DNA of 64,000 bases, taken from NCBI GenBank assembly GCA_944380725.1, contig CALWIK010000002.1, positions 124,001-188,000 of the forward strand. Reading direction: 5' to 3'. A program made the translations under genes and the position numbers. This document shows positions 11,383 to 21,869 of this stretch, one piece after another (within the stretch, counting starts at the first letter, position 1; the number at the start of each line of letters is the position of its first letter). The notes under the pieces are model-generated. The model searched no databases. It was not told where the DNA came from and worked only from the letters and a program-made list of their open reading frames with translations. The DNA is from an uncultured Clostridia bacterium. GTDB taxonomy: Bacteria; Bacillota; Clostridia; Oscillospirales; Acutalibacteraceae.

Positions 11383-14300
11383 CTAAAGATTTTCATCGAC
11401 TTCTGTAATATCAGCATCATCAAAAACGTTATCTAACTCATCCTCAAAGTCCTCGTCATCGTAAAAATCTTTCTGCACACTTGACTCATCAAACATATTT
11501 TTTCCTTCAGGATCATCTTCCAAAGTAAACCCTTCCAAAGAACTAACGACCTCATCTTCATGAAATTCGTTTTCTGTAGAAGTCAATCCAATATTATCAT
11601 CATCAAAAGTCTGTTTTAAATCGATTTCTTCCTCATTTTTGTTCAAAATTTTAACGTCCAATCCCAGCGACTGAAGTTCTTTTATAAGCACCTTAAACGA
11701 CTCTGGAATTCCCGGTCTAGGTATATTTTGCCCTTTAACAATTGCCTCATAAGTTTTCACTCTTCCAGAGATATCATCAGATTTAACTGTTAAAATCTCC
11801 TGCAAAGTGTACGCAGCTCCATAGGCCTCTAGAGCCCAAACTTCCATTTCTCCAAATCGCTGGCCGCCAAACTGAGCTTTTCCACCCAAAGGTTGTTGCG
11901 TAACCAAAGAATACGGGCCAGTTGAGCGAGCATGAATTTTATCATCTACTAAATGATGCAACTTTAAATAATACATATAACCCACTGTTACCGGATTATC
12001 AAAGTATTCACCTGTCCGTCCATCTTTTAGCCAAGTCTTGCCATCTTCATTATATCCAGCCATTTTAAAGCATTCAAAAATGTCGTCTTCATGCGCGCCG
12101 TCGAAAACAGGCGTCATAATCTTCCAGCCCAAAGCTTTTGCCGCATACCCCAAATGCACCTCTAAAACCTGGCCAATATTCATGCGAGAAGGCACCCCAA
12201 GTGGATTAAGCACAATATCAAGTGGCGTTCCATCCGGCAAAAATGGCATATCTTCAACCGGCAAGATCCTCGAAACAACACCTTTGTTGCCATGTCTACC
12301 AGCCATTTTGTCTCCAACCGAAATTTTACGTTTTTGAGCAATATAGCATCTAACAGATTTATTAACACCGGGCTGTAGCTCATCGCAATTTTCTCGAGTA
12401 AATACCTTCACATCTACAACAATTCCATACGCACCATGCGGCACCCGCAAAGAAGTATCTCGAACTTCTCTAGCTTTTTCGCCAAAAATAGCTCTCAGTA
12501 ATCGTTCTTCTGCTGTAAGCTCAGTCTCTCCCTTCGGTGTAACTTTACCTACCAAAATATCTCTTGCCTGAACTTCTGTTCCAACTCGAATTATTCCCCT
12601 CTCATCGAGATCTTTTAAAACGTCCTCACCAACATTAGGAATATCTCTAGTAATCTCCTCCGGGCCAAGTTTAGTATCACGTGCATCAGTTTCATACTCC
12701 TCGATGTGAATTGAAGTGTACACATCGTCACGAACAATCTTTTCGCTAATAAGAACCGCGTCCTCATAATTATAACCTTCACAAGTCATAAATCCAATAA
12801 GGACGTTCTTGCCTAAACTTATTTCTCCGTTACAGGTAGCAGGACCATCTGCCAATACCTCACCTTTTTCAATCCGTTGACCCTCACTAACCACAGGCAC
12901 CTGATTAACACATGTACCCTGATTTGAACGCATGAATTTAGTAACCTTAAAAGTCTCATCTTTACCAGAGTCATACTTAACCTTAATTTCATCTGCACAA
13001 ACACTTTCTACAACACCGTCATCTTTAGAAAGAATGCAAACTCCCGAATCGACTCCAGCCTTATATTCTATTCCTGTTCCAACAATTGGCGCCTCTGTTT
13101 TTAGCAAAGGAACTGCCTGGCGTTGCATGTTTGACCCCATTAAAGCGCGATTGGCATCGTCATTCTCTAAAAAAGGAATCATAGCCGTAGCAACAGAAAC
13201 TACCATTCTAGGGCAAATATCCATATAATCAGCCCTATTACTTTCAACTTCAACGAAGTTATCGCGATATCTGCCATTAATTTTAGCATTTAAAAAGTGG
13301 CCATCCTCATCGAGCGGCTCATTAGCCTGAGCAACAATAAATTCATCTTCAACGTCCGCCGTCATATAAACTACTTCTGAAGTAACAACACCAGTTTCTT
13401 TATCAACTTTTCTAAAAGGGGCCTCAATAAAGCCGTACTCATTAATTCTAGCAAAAGTTGCTAAATAAGATATCAAACCAATATTAGGTCCTTCCGGAGT
13501 TTCAATAGGGCACATACGTCCATAATGACTATAATGCACGTCACGAACTTCAAAACCTGCTCTATCTCTAGAAAGACCTCCAGGGCCCAATGCCGATAGG
13601 CGTCTCTTATGTGTAAGCTCTGCCAAAGGGTTTGTCTGATCCATAAACTGTGATAACGGAGACGAACCAAAAAACTCCTTAATAGCCGCAACAACTGGCC
13701 TAATATTTATTAGAGATTGCGGAGTTAACATTTCCAAATCCTGCGCCTGAAGAGTCATTCTCTCACGAATTACTCTCTCTAAGCGAGATAAACCTATTCT
13801 AAACTGATTCTGCAGCAATTCTCCCACAGAACGAATCCTTCTATTTCCCAAATGATCAATATCGTCAGTATTACCGACTCCACAAGCAAGGCAGTTCATA
13901 TAATTAATTGAAGCAAATATGTCATCAATAGTAATATAATTAGGAACAAGCTCACTCAATCTACTAATAATAGTTTCTTTAAGCTCTTCTTGTGAATTAG
14001 CCGACTCTAAAATCTCAGATAAAACGCTAAACCTAACTTTTTCTTTAACTCCGCATTCTTTTTTAGCATCAAAATCGACATAATAATTTATGTCAACCAT
14101 TCCATTAGAAATTATTTTTACTTCTTCGTCTTCGGCCTTAACATAAGCCACCATAACTCCCGCATTTTCTATAGTATTTGCTTTTTCAAAAGAAATAACT
14201 TCTCCTTCATCGGCAATAATCTCTCCAGTATTAGGGTTCACAATAGGCTGAGATAGTACCCTCCCGACCAATCTATTGGTCATTCCTAATTTCTTATTAT

Positions 14301-15129
14301 ATTTATATCTTCCCACGCGTGATAAATCATATCTACGCTCATCAAAGAACAGTGAGTCCAAATGATTTTTTGCACTGTCAAGAGTCGGCGGCTCAGTTGG
14401 TCTTAATTTGCGATATATTTCCAAAAGAGCTTCTTCCGTACTATTGCAAGGATCTTTTTCGATGCTAGCCAAAATTCTTGCATCACGACCAAAATAATCG
14501 ATAATTTCGTCATTTGTTCCAAGTCCAAGTGCACGAATAAGCACTGTTATAGGGATTTTTCTATTTTTATCTATTCTAACATAAAAAATGTCGTTAACAT
14601 CATTTTCATACTCAAGCCAAGCTCCCCTGTTAGGAATAACAGTAGAACTAAACAATTCTTTTCCAGTCTTATCATACTCCATTTTATAATAAACTCCAGG
14701 AGATCGAACCAGCTGAGAAACAACCACACGTTCCGCACCATTAATAATAAAAGTGCCACTGTCCGTCATTAAAGGAAAATCTCCCATAAAAACTTCCGAC
14801 TCTTTAATTTCTCCACTTTCTTTGTTTAAAAGGCGCGTCTTAACTCTAAGGGCCGCCGAGTAAGTCGCGTCACGCTCCTTGCATTCGGCAACGCTATAAT
14901 TTGGCTTATCGCTATCAAGATAATAATCTACAAATTCCAACACCAAATTGCCAGTGTAATCAGTAATTCTAGAAATATCCTTAAGGACTTCCCTAAGTCC
15001 TTCATCAAGAAACCATTTATACGAATTTTTCTGTACCTCAATAAGATTAGGCATTTTCAAAACCTCATCTATTCGCGAAAAGCTCATTCTTACATTTTTG
15101 CCCATATGCATAGGTTTAACATTCAGCAT
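11383..15129 (-). CDS. rpoB: DNA-directed RNA polymerase subunit beta
   Basis: A 1248-residue subunit. The rifampicin pocket reads [30 protein letters not shown], with the wild-type residues at the usual resistance positions. The [14 protein letters not shown] and [15 protein letters not shown] segments (here [12 protein letters not shown]) are also intact. The C-terminal tail after about residue 1170 is very acidic ([24 protein letters not shown] region), as in several Clostridia. An in-frame TTG at 15147 overlaps the GGAG ribosome site, so ATG 15129 is preferred. Upstream is its own promoter rather than rplJL. Confidence 0.97.
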   Translation of the reverse strand: MLNVKPMHMGKNVRMSFSRIDEVLKMPNLIEVQKNSYKWFLDEGLREVLKDISRITDYTGNLVLEFVDYYLDSDKPNYSVAECKERDATYSAALRVKTRLLNKESGEIKESEVFMGDFPLMTDSGTFIINGAERVVVSQLVRSPGVYYKMEYDKTGKELFSSTVIPNRGAWLEYENDVNDIFYVRIDKNRKIPITVLIRALGLGTNDEIIDYFGRDARILASIEKDPCNSTEEALLEIYRKLRPTEPPTLDSAKNHLDSLFFDERRYDLSRVGRYKYNKKLGMTNRLVGRVLSQPIVNPNTGEIIADEGEVISFEKANTIENAGVMVAYVKAEDEEVKIISNGMVDINYYVDFDAKKECGVKEKVRFSVLSEILESANSQEELKETIISRLSELVPNYITIDDIFASINYMNCLACGVGNTDDIDHLGNRRIRSVGELLQNQFRIGLSRLERVIRERMTLQAQDLEMLTPQSLINIRPVVAAIKEFFGSSPLSQFMDQTNPLAELTHKRRLSALGPGGLSRDRAGFEVRDVHYSHYGRMCPIETPEGPNIGLISYLATFARINEYGFIEAPFRKVDKETGVVTSEVVYMTADVEDEFIVAQANEPLDEDGHFLNAKINGRYRDNFVEVESNRADYMDICPRMVVSVATAMIPFLENDDANRALMGSNMQRQAVPLLKTEAPIVGTGIEYKAGVDSGVCILSKDDGVVESVCADEIKVKYDSGKDETFKVTKFMRSNQGTCVNQVPVVSEGQRIEKGEVLADGPATCNGEISLGKNVLIGFMTCEGYNYEDAVLISEKIVRDDVYTSIHIEEYETDARDTKLGPEEITRDIPNVGEDVLKDLDERGIIRVGTEVQARDILVGKVTPKGETELTAEERLLRAIFGEKAREVRDTSLRVPHGAYGIVVDVKVFTRENCDELQPGVNKSVRCYIAQKRKISVGDKMAGRHGNKGVVSRILPVEDMPFLPDGTPLDIVLNPLGVPSRMNIGQVLEVHLGYAAKALGWKIMTPVFDGAHEDDIFECFKMAGYNEDGKTWLKDGRTGEYFDNPVTVGYMYYLKLHHLVDDKIHARSTGPYSLVTQQPLGGKAQFGGQRFGEMEVWALEAYGAAYTLQEILTVKSDDISGRVKTYEAIVKGQNIPRPGIPESFKVLIKELQSLGLDVKILNKNEEEIDLKQTFDDDNIGLTSTENEFHEDEVVSSLEGFTLEDDPEGKNMFDESSVQKDFYDDEDFEDELDNVFDDADITEVDENL

Positions 15130-15282
15130 AAGTTTTCTACACTCCAATTCATAATATTAATAGTTGGCAAATAGCTATAATTACAAAAAAAGTCGCAAAT
15201 AAAGAAACAAATTGTTGATTTTTTGCAGAAATAATGTTATAATTAAGGTTTTTATATTCCACTTATTATCACAATGCAGTAT

Positions 15283-15311
15283 ATTTTATTGCATTCGGTA
15301 TAAAAAGTCAA
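15283..15311 (-). promoter_or_regulatory. Promoter of rpoBC
   Basis: TTGACT (15306-15311), 17-base spacer, TAAAAT (15283-15288) on the reverse strand, followed by ATACTGCATTGTG. The leader to rpoB is about 145 bases and AT-rich, with no obvious terminator hairpin. Confidence 0.7.
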
Positions 15312-15409
15312 GCATTTTTTAGTATTTTTATTTCAAACATAATTCACAATAATATTTTACCATATTCGGTAACTAAGCCATTTAAATTAAGTTTATGTAA
15401 AAAGCCAAA

Positions 15410-16519
15410 TCAATCAAGAAAATCCTTTAATTTCTTGCTCCTGCTTGGGTGACGCAATTTTCTGAGTGCTTTAGCTTCAATTTGTCTAATACGTTCCCTA
15501 GTCACATTAAATTCTCTGCCGACTTCCTCCAAAGTACGTGATCTACCGTCTTCAAGTCCGAATCGTAATCTTAAGACTTTTTCTTCTCTAGGCGTCAACG
15601 TATAAAGAACCTTAGATAGCTGTTCTTTAAGTAATGCATGCGAAGCCGCGTCTGCAGGCGCCAGAGCTTCATCATCCGGGATAAAATCGCCCAAATGGCT
15701 GTCATCTTCTTCTCCTATCGGCGTCTCGAGCGAAACTGGCTCCTGTGCAACCCGAATAACCTCCCTAACTTTTTCAAGCGGCATATCTAACTGTTCTGCT
15801 AGTTCTTCAGCTGTAGGCTCATGCCCATTAGCATGCAACAACGCACTTTGTGCTTTTTTCACTTTGTTTATACTTTCAACCATATGCACAGGGATTCTAA
15901 TAGTCCTTGCCTGGTCTGATATAGCCCTAGTAATGGCCTGACGGATCCACCAAGTGGCATATGTAGAAAATTTAAATCCTTTCGTGTAATCAAATTTTTC
16001 TACAGCTTTTATCAGTCCCATATTCCCCTCTTGGATTAAATCCAAAAATTGCAAACCTCTTCCCAAATATCTTTTTGCAATGCTCACAACCAGTCTTAGG
16101 TTCGCCTCCGATAGCCTTTTCTTTGCCTTCATATCGCCCGTAGAATATTTCACAGCCAAATTGAATTCCTCTTCAGGGGTCAAAAGAGGGACTCTTCCAA
16201 TCTCCTTCAAATACACTTTAACTGGGTCATCAATCAAAACACCTTCCGAAACCGCAAAATCCCCATTATCGTCCAAATTTTCTGTTGCCATTTCTTTAGT
16301 AAATTCCAAATCATCTGATTTTATCTCGCTAAAATCTTCTATTATTTCAATTTCTGCATTTTCAAGTTCATCATAAAATTTTTCTAATTGTTCTGGGCCA
16401 AAATCGAGTTCTCCAATAGCGTCAAGAATTTCTTTTGTATTTATTCGGCCATTAATTTTAGCCTTATCGAACAAACTTTTCATAATAATTTTTTTATCCT
16501 TCATTGGAGTCGAAGTCAT
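15410..16519 (-). CDS. sigA: RNA polymerase primary sigma factor SigA/RpoD
   Basis: A 369-residue sigma-70 group 1 factor. Region 1.2 carries [18 protein letters not shown]; region 2 has [12 protein letters not shown] and the -10-recognition helix [17 protein letters not shown]; region 3 follows; region 4.2 has [30 protein letters not shown] for the -35 box. It has a short region 1.1 and no large non-conserved insertion, as in Bacillota. The ATG follows GGGGG by nine bases. It lies 12 bases after dnaG, the classic dnaG-sigA pair of the macromolecular synthesis operon. Confidence 0.97.
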   Translation of the reverse strand: MTSTPMKDKKIIMKSLFDKAKINGRINTKEILDAIGELDFGPEQLEKFYDELENAEIEIIEDFSEIKSDDLEFTKEMATENLDDNGDFAVSEGVLIDDPVKVYLKEIGRVPLLTPEEEFNLAVKYSTGDMKAKKRLSEANLRLVVSIAKRYLGRGLQFLDLIQEGNMGLIKAVEKFDYTKGFKFSTYATWWIRQAITRAISDQARTIRIPVHMVESINKVKKAQSALLHANGHEPTAEELAEQLDMPLEKVREVIRVAQEPVSLETPIGEEDDSHLGDFIPDDEALAPADAASHALLKEQLSKVLYTLTPREEKVLRLRFGLEDGRSRTLEEVGREFNVTRERIRQIEAKALRKLRHPSRSKKLKDFLD

Positions 16520-16531
16520 TTAACATTCCCC

Positions 16532-18310
16532 CTATTTTTTATGTTCCCTTAGCAATTTCATATATCCCATAATTTCGTTCTCGTCACCATAATCTGATAT
16601 TATTTTATTTTTGTTCAATTTTTCCTTTTCGAATAAAACCACATCTATATACTCCAAAACTGAATCCTTATCCGACATTCTTTCCGATTCTTTTGCCACC
16701 ATTGCTGCAACTGCAGAAATTTCCTCACTAGAAAAATCCTGAGTCAAATCTGTAATTCCAATAGGTCTCAAAGCCTTAAATCTTTCTTCCAAAGTTGAGT
16801 ATATTTTTTTATTAAAGCTTGTACAAAAACTCTCGCTAGAAAGCCTACAAAATATTTCTCCAGCCATTTCAGGGTTATTAAAAATATAGGCAATTATAGC
16901 CTCCTCAGCAGTAGCTGCGCGCAAGTTATCAAATTTTTCAACATTAATCTTATCGTTTCTAGCGGACAGATTTTCTTGCACTTGCAAAAACTGTTTTTTT
17001 TCTATAATTCTTTTTTTCTTTTTTTTCTCCTTTTCAATCTGTAATATAATCGCATCTTTTGGAACATTTAACTTCTCACTTAATTTTCCAGCATAAATTT
17101 CCTGTTCAATTAAATTATCCAGCAACGCCAAAATTCTTACAGATTCTTTTAAATACGCAACTTTTCCATTTGATTCATTTAAATTATAATTATTGGCAAC
17201 TTTTTGTAATCTATACTCAACATCATTCTCAGAATTTTTTATAAGCTGAAAAAATCGAACAGCAGCATCTTTGCCATAATGTCTAACAAACTCATCAGGA
17301 TCCTTCCCATTAGGAATCGAGATCACCTTAATAAGAAGTCCTGTTGGCCGTAAGAGGTCAATTGCACGAGCTGCTGCTTTTTCTCCGGCTTCATCAGAAT
17401 CATAGCAAATCACAACTTCTTTTGCGTATCTCGAAATAATCCTTGCCTGTTCTATCGTCAAAGCCGTCCCTAAAGTAGCCACAACATTTTTAATTCCCGC
17501 CTGATGTAACGCAATCACATCCATATAACCTTCAACTAAAATTAAACTTCCGTCATTGTCACTCTTTGCAAAGTTAAGAGAAAACAAGTTTAAACTTTTT
17601 TTAAAGGCCAACGTGTCCGAAGTATTCAAATACTTAGGTTTCTGCTGGTCCGACATAACTCTTCCGCCAAAAGCGATCACATTTCCCCTCAAGTCTATAA
17701 TAGGAAACATAATTCTGTCAAAAAAACGAGCAGCAACTTTCGAACCATTTTTGCCATAAACTAGATTAGCATTTATCATCTCTTCATATTTAAAACCTTT
17801 TTTCTTCAAATAATTTATAATCTCATACCGAGAGTTTGGAGAATAACCAATCCCAAATTTTCGAATTATTTTACTTGAAAGTCCTCTATTTTTCAAATAC
17901 TCAAGAGCTTTTTTACCTTCTTCCGAATACAACCTTTCATAAAAAAAACGTGCTGCTTCACGATTAATTTCAAAAATCCGTGTCTTAATACTTAAAAGTT
18001 CCTGTGTTTTTCCATCATTTTCTGGCATTTTAATACCTGTTCTTTGAGCCAAAAATCTAATTGCTTCAATATAACTCAAATTTTCAATTTTCTCAATAAA
18101 AGTAATTAAATCTCCACCAACACCACAACCAAAGCAATAAAATGAATTACTCTGCAAATACACATTAAAAGAAGGTGTTTTTTCGTTATGAAAAGGGCAC
18201 AAACCAACAAAGTTTCTGCCGTGCCTTTTTAAATTGACATAGGAAGAAATCACATCTATAATATCATTTTTAAACTTTATTTCTTCTATAAAGCCATCTG
18301 GCAACGGCAT
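16532..18310 (-). CDS. dnaG: DNA primase
   Basis: A 592-residue primase. The N-terminal CHC2 zinc finger uses C38, H41, C59 and C62 (LCPFHNEKTPSF and YCFGCG). The TOPRIM catalytic core follows, with the VEGYMDVIALHQAG glutamate and the YDSDEAG metal-binding aspartates. The C-terminal DnaB-binding region is less conserved and Lys-rich in the linker. It makes the RNA primers for replication. The ATG lies behind GGAGG. It is upstream of sigA with a 12-base gap, so the two are translated from one message. Confidence 0.96.
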   Translation of the reverse strand: MPLPDGFIEEIKFKNDIIDVISSYVNLKRHGRNFVGLCPFHNEKTPSFNVYLQSNSFYCFGCGVGGDLITFIEKIENLSYIEAIRFLAQRTGIKMPENDGKTQELLSIKTRIFEINREAARFFYERLYSEEGKKALEYLKNRGLSSKIIRKFGIGYSPNSRYEIINYLKKKGFKYEEMINANLVYGKNGSKVAARFFDRIMFPIIDLRGNVIAFGGRVMSDQQKPKYLNTSDTLAFKKSLNLFSLNFAKSDNDGSLILVEGYMDVIALHQAGIKNVVATLGTALTIEQARIISRYAKEVVICYDSDEAGEKAAARAIDLLRPTGLLIKVISIPNGKDPDEFVRHYGKDAAVRFFQLIKNSENDVEYRLQKVANNYNLNESNGKVAYLKESVRILALLDNLIEQEIYAGKLSEKLNVPKDAIILQIEKEKKKKKRIIEKKQFLQVQENLSARNDKINVEKFDNLRAATAEEAIIAYIFNNPEMAGEIFCRLSSESFCTSFNKKIYSTLEERFKALRPIGITDLTQDFSSEEISAVAAMVAKESERMSDKDSVLEYIDVVLFEKEKLNKNKIISDYGDENEIMGYMKLLREHKK

Positions 18311-18393
18311 AAAAAGACCTCCGCTAAAAATTTAAAAGCCTCAACATTTCGTAATACTATCATAATTTAATAATTTAAGCAACGACATATAGT

Positions 18394-19017
18394 TCAAAAA
18401 TCATAAAAATTTTCTCCTAAAATCTTACAATTTAAGGTGCCTGCCGAAAAATCAGCAATCTTTTTAGACAAATTCAAAAATTCCCCCACCTGCAAATGAA
18501 ATTTTAGTCTCACATCTCGCTCAAAATCTGCACTGTCCACCACTCCACTATATTTTTTAATAATATTTAATAACTTACCGTATTGATTATAATCACAAAA
18601 TATGCTACAATCATAACAAAGATATTTTTTTATAATTCCAGCGCAGTTTATTGCTCCAGAAGCAGCATCACTGTAGGCTCTCACAAGCCCACTCCTGCCA
18701 AGCAAAATTCCTCCAAAATATCTGGCAACAACAATTACTACATTTTTTAAATTATTTTGCTTTATAATACTCAAAATTGGTGCACCCGCTGTTCCTTGTG
18801 GTTCTCTATCGTCAGAGTATTTACATGTATTATTTTCTCTAACAACATAGGCATACACATTATGTCGAGCGCTCCAGTTATTAATTTTCATTTCATTTAT
18901 AAAATCTATTGCCTCTTCTTGCCTGTCAATTGGCTTAATGTAGCCAATAAATTTTGATTTCTTCTCAATTAACTCATAAAAAGCAGTTTTTTTTACAGTT
19001 AGATAAGAGTTAACCAT
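18394..19017 (-). CDS. IMPACT/YigZ-family protein
   Basis: A 207-residue UPF0029-type protein. The N-terminal domain has the family core EKKSKFIGYIKPI, then W-S-A-R-H-N-V-Y-A-Y, YSDDREPQGTAGAPIL and VVVARYFGGILLGRSGLVRAYSDAA. A C-terminal ferredoxin-like DUF1949 domain follows. Family members are linked to translation stress through IMPACT, and structurally to nucleic acid binding, but the bacterial role is not established. I use the ATG at 19017, nine bases after AAGGTGG, rather than 19053. It lies between rpmE and dnaG on the same strand but has gaps on both sides. Confidence 0.88.
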   Translation of the reverse strand: MVNSYLTVKKTAFYELIEKKSKFIGYIKPIDRQEEAIDFINEMKINNWSARHNVYAYVVRENNTCKYSDDREPQGTAGAPILSIIKQNNLKNVVIVVARYFGGILLGRSGLVRAYSDAASGAINCAGIIKKYLCYDCSIFCDYNQYGKLLNIIKKYSGVVDSADFERDVRLKFHLQVGEFLNLSKKIADFSAGTLNCKILGENFYDF

Positions 19018-19098
19018 AGGCAAAATCCACCTTAATTGAGAGTTGCGTTTCATATTTTAATACAAATATGACAAAATATTCTTTTATGTAAAACGACA

Positions 19099-19120
19099 AG
19101 CGGTGCAAAACTGCACCGCT
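19099..19120 (-). terminator. Terminator after rpmE
   Basis: A perfect 9-base stem AGCGGTGCA/TGCACCGCT with a 4-base loop, 17 bases beyond the rpmE stop. On the reverse strand it is followed by TGTCGTTTTACAT. Confidence 0.75.
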
Positions 19121-19136
19121 AAATTTTTAGCAAATA

Positions 19137-19343
19137 CTAATCTTTTTTACTATTAAGACGTCTATTAAATCTATCCACACGGCCGCCGGTATCCACAAGT
19201 TTTTGTTTTCCGGTAAAAAACGGATGACACTTAGAACAAATTTCTACTTTTATATTTTCTTTAGTTGATGCAGTTTCAATAACATTCCCACAAGCACAAG
19301 TAATAGTAGCTTTATTATAAGTTGGGTGTAAATTTTTGCGCAC
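19137..19343 (-). CDS. rpmE: 50S ribosomal protein L31 (zinc type)
   Basis: A 68-residue protein that bridges the subunits at the central protuberance. The core has CACGN...CSKCHPF, the four cysteines of the zinc-binding (C+) paralogue, and ends [19 protein letters not shown], typical of L31. The reading frame extends to a TTG at 19361, but GAGGTG lies six bases before a GTG at 19343; this gives (M)[13 protein letters not shown], matching the usual family start, so that start is preferred. It is single in its transcript, with its own terminator. Confidence 0.93.
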   Translation of the reverse strand: MRKNLHPTYNKATITCACGNVIETASTKENIKVEICSKCHPFFTGKQKLVDTGGRVDRFNRRLNSKKD

Positions 19344-19480
19344 ACATGTCACCTCTTTCAACCAAACTGCACTGATAAGATTAATTATATCACAAATTTA
19401 ATTGCATTTCAAGGGGTAAAAGCAAAAATATTTTTTAAAATCAAAATAAAATATGCTTTTTTCGTCTGGTGGCAAAATAA

Positions 19481-19509
19481 TTGACAAAAAATTGATTTTA
19501 AGATAAAAT
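19481..19509 (+). promoter_or_regulatory. Promoter of tRNA-Arg
   Basis: TTGACA (19481-19486), 17-base spacer, TAAAAT (19504-19509), 14 bases before the tRNA. Confidence 0.75.
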
Positions 19510-19523
19510 TATAAGCAAAAAAT

Positions 19524-19600
19524 GTCTCCGTAGCTCAGCAGGATAGAGCAACTGCCTCCTAAGCAGTAGGTCGGACGTTCAAATCGTCTCGGGGACGCCA
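19524..19600 (+). tRNA. tRNA-Arg (CCT anticodon)
   Basis: A complete cloverleaf. The acceptor arms GTCTCCG/CGGGGAC pair with one G-T, the D arm is AGCTCAGCAGGATAGAGCA, the anticodon stem ACTGC/GCAGT encloses CTCCTAA (anticodon CCT), and the T arm contains GTTCAAATC. The CCA end is encoded (19598-19600). Confidence 0.95.
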
Positions 19601-19621
19601 TGTTTTTGCAAATTGGTAGTT

Positions 19622-19650
19622 CCGCGCGATATAGTGCGGCGCAATTTTTT
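19622..19650 (+). terminator. Possible terminator after tRNA-Arg
   Basis: CCGCGC/GTGCGG hairpin (19622-19639, one G-T pair) followed by CGCAATTTTTT. It ends six bases short of the convergent exporter gene. Confidence 0.45.
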
Positions 19651-19655
19651 AGACA

Positions 19656-21845
19656 TTATTTTGCTAAGGCAATTTGTTGTCGTTTTACAAGCTCCGCAAA
19701 ATATCCATTTTTGTCTATTAACTCATCAAAGGTTCCATCTTCGGCAATTCTGCCATTATTGATTACTATAATTCTATCACAATTTTTGATTGTAGAAAGT
19801 CTGTGGGCTATAATAATTCTTGTACTTTTTAAAGAGTCAAGTGAGTCAGAAATTTGCTTTTGAGTTATATTATCAAGAGCACTGGTGGCTTCGTCAAACA
19901 TAAGTATACTTGGCTTAGGAGCTATCGCTCTAGCAATCATCAAACGCTGTTTTTGTCCACCAGAAACTCCGCCGCTACCTTCTGTTATGATTGTATGCAT
20001 ACCCATTGGCATATCTTTTATATCTTTATCTATACCAGCAAGTTTAGCTGCCTCCCAGGCATTATCAAGCGTAAGCCACGGTGCAGAAATTACAATGTTA
20101 GAATAAATATCCCCTTGAAAAAGCTTACCACTTTGCATAACAGCACCAATATGCCGTCTTAGACTTCTTAAATCTAAAGAATTTATATCCTGTCCATCAT
20201 AATATATAGCACCGTTTTTAGTAGTTTCAAATCCTAAAAGCAATCTCATCAAAGTAGATTTTCCACAACCTGTTTTTCCAACTATAGCAATATATTGCCC
20301 CGGATTAATTTTTAAGCTAATATTATCTAGCACTAATGGACCATTTTCGTTATATTTAAAAGAAACGTTATTTAACTCTATTGCACCAGATAAGCTTGTT
20401 AATATTTTTTTATTTTCACTGACTTCTGGCTGCGTATCTAATATTGGCTTTATAACTTCTATAATGGGTTTCATTTCTGAAAACTTTGTAAACAGTGGAG
20501 CTAGTGCTAAAATTGATCCACTAACTGCAGCAAAAGCCGTGCTAAATGCAATAAAGTCTGCCATAGACACATTGGTGGCGCTAGCTATATAATATAGAAC
20601 TATCGTACTTACCATTGATATTACAGTGGAAAACATCGGCAAAATCTTTATTATAATAGGAGGATTATAATCTATTTTTGCAGCAGATTTATACATATTG
20701 GCCCAATTAGAGAAAGCTCGTCTTTCGGCTCCAGATAATTTTATTTTTTGAACTCCAGAAAACAGTGAATATATTAACGCACTTAATTTAATTTTCACAT
20801 CAGTTTTTTTTCTATTCAAGTTTATCAACATAAATGTACTCAAGATATTTAAAGCTAGCTGGATAAAGATAAATAAAATTCCTGGTGCAACCAATTGAGG
20901 CGCATATTGATTCATCTGAAAGATATATACAAACGAACATATGCTAGTGAGTCCTGTGCCAAAAAATATGCCGCTTATCATAATCGAGATTTGTTGCATA
21001 CCCTCTACACGAGACGATAAATCTCCAGAATTGTAATTAGAAAAAAAGTTTGCCGGCAAAGACATAACTCTACTCATTGTAGCCGCCTGAATTGACATAT
21101 TCATTTTCATTCCAATTCTAGCTGTAACTAAATTACTTGTAATTCTTATAAGAGTTTGAGATAGTGTTAACCCAACAAGTAAGCATGCAAAAGGAAACAG
21201 CAAGCTAACTTTGCCTATAGGAATAACTCCACCATATAATAATTTATTTACAAATGGCAAAATCATTCCAATTAACTGTATCACAAGCGAAATAAAAATT
21301 ATATATGCCATATCAAATTTACTTAATGTCGACAAAATATATTTACTTATATCAATAAGGCTTATTTTTCTTAAAGGAAAAGGTTTATAAAAGCAGAAGG
21401 CATCATCTTCTAACAGATCTTTAGTTTTTTCATTTATTCTAATTCTTTTTCCAGATTCATAGTCAAAAAAGCTGTATCCCTTAACCTCGTCTGGAACCAA
21501 TGCTACAGTATCTCCAGACTTAGTTTGTGCAATTAACGCGCCCACTGCATTTTTCCACCACTTACCTTTAAGTTCAACGCTTCTGTGCATAATTCCGGTG
21601 GGACGTAGCATATATTCAAGCTGTTCGTTCATATCTTCTAATTTGCTTGGCAGTTCTATAATTTTTGCATTATAGAACCGTAAGACTTCTTCGATAGCAT
21701 TTTGCGTTTTTTGTCTGTCGTTGTTGAGAGCTTTGGCTATTGCAGACTCTCCTATAACAACCGACGACAGAACAACAAAAGATTTTTCAAAATCTTCCTT
21801 ATCTTTTTTCATTCGATTTTTTAGCTGTTCACTAAACCAACTCAA
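19656..21845 (-). CDS. NHLM-type peptide export ABC transporter, permease/ATPase (second component)
   Basis: A protein of about 729 residues with a poorly conserved N-terminal domain (about 1-150), a six-helix ABC exporter domain and a C-terminal ATPase. The ATPase shows VGKTGCGKST (Walker A), GSGGVSGGQKQRL (signature), SILMFDEATSALD (Walker B) and the IIAHRLST switch. The N-terminal DYESGKRIRINEKTKDLL region and overall layout match the NHLM bacteriocin-system ABC2 family as I remember it, which exports RiPPs made from nitrile-hydratase-like leader precursors. The start is TTG at 21845, directly after GGGAGGTG; the frame opens slightly earlier. It begins 24 bases after the partner transporter's stop. 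Confidence 0.82.
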   Translation of the reverse strand: MSWFSEQLKNRMKKDKEDFEKSFVVLSSVVIGESAIAKALNNDRQKTQNAIEEVLRFYNAKIIELPSKLEDMNEQLEYMLRPTGIMHRSVELKGKWWKNAVGALIAQTKSGDTVALVPDEVKGYSFFDYESGKRIRINEKTKDLLEDDAFCFYKPFPLRKISLIDISKYILSTLSKFDMAYIIFISLVIQLIGMILPFVNKLLYGGVIPIGKVSLLFPFACLLVGLTLSQTLIRITSNLVTARIGMKMNMSIQAATMSRVMSLPANFFSNYNSGDLSSRVEGMQQISIMISGIFFGTGLTSICSFVYIFQMNQYAPQLVAPGILFIFIQLALNILSTFMLINLNRKKTDVKIKLSALIYSLFSGVQKIKLSGAERRAFSNWANMYKSAAKIDYNPPIIIKILPMFSTVISMVSTIVLYYIASATNVSMADFIAFSTAFAAVSGSILALAPLFTKFSEMKPIIEVIKPILDTQPEVSENKKILTSLSGAIELNNVSFKYNENGPLVLDNISLKINPGQYIAIVGKTGCGKSTLMRLLLGFETTKNGAIYYDGQDINSLDLRSLRRHIGAVMQSGKLFQGDIYSNIVISAPWLTLDNAWEAAKLAGIDKDIKDMPMGMHTIITEGSGGVSGGQKQRLMIARAIAPKPSILMFDEATSALDNITQKQISDSLDSLKSTRIIIAHRLSTIKNCDRIIVINNGRIAEDGTFDELIDKNGYFAELVKRQQIALAK

Positions 21846-21869
21846 AATACACACCTCCCTTATGCATGT

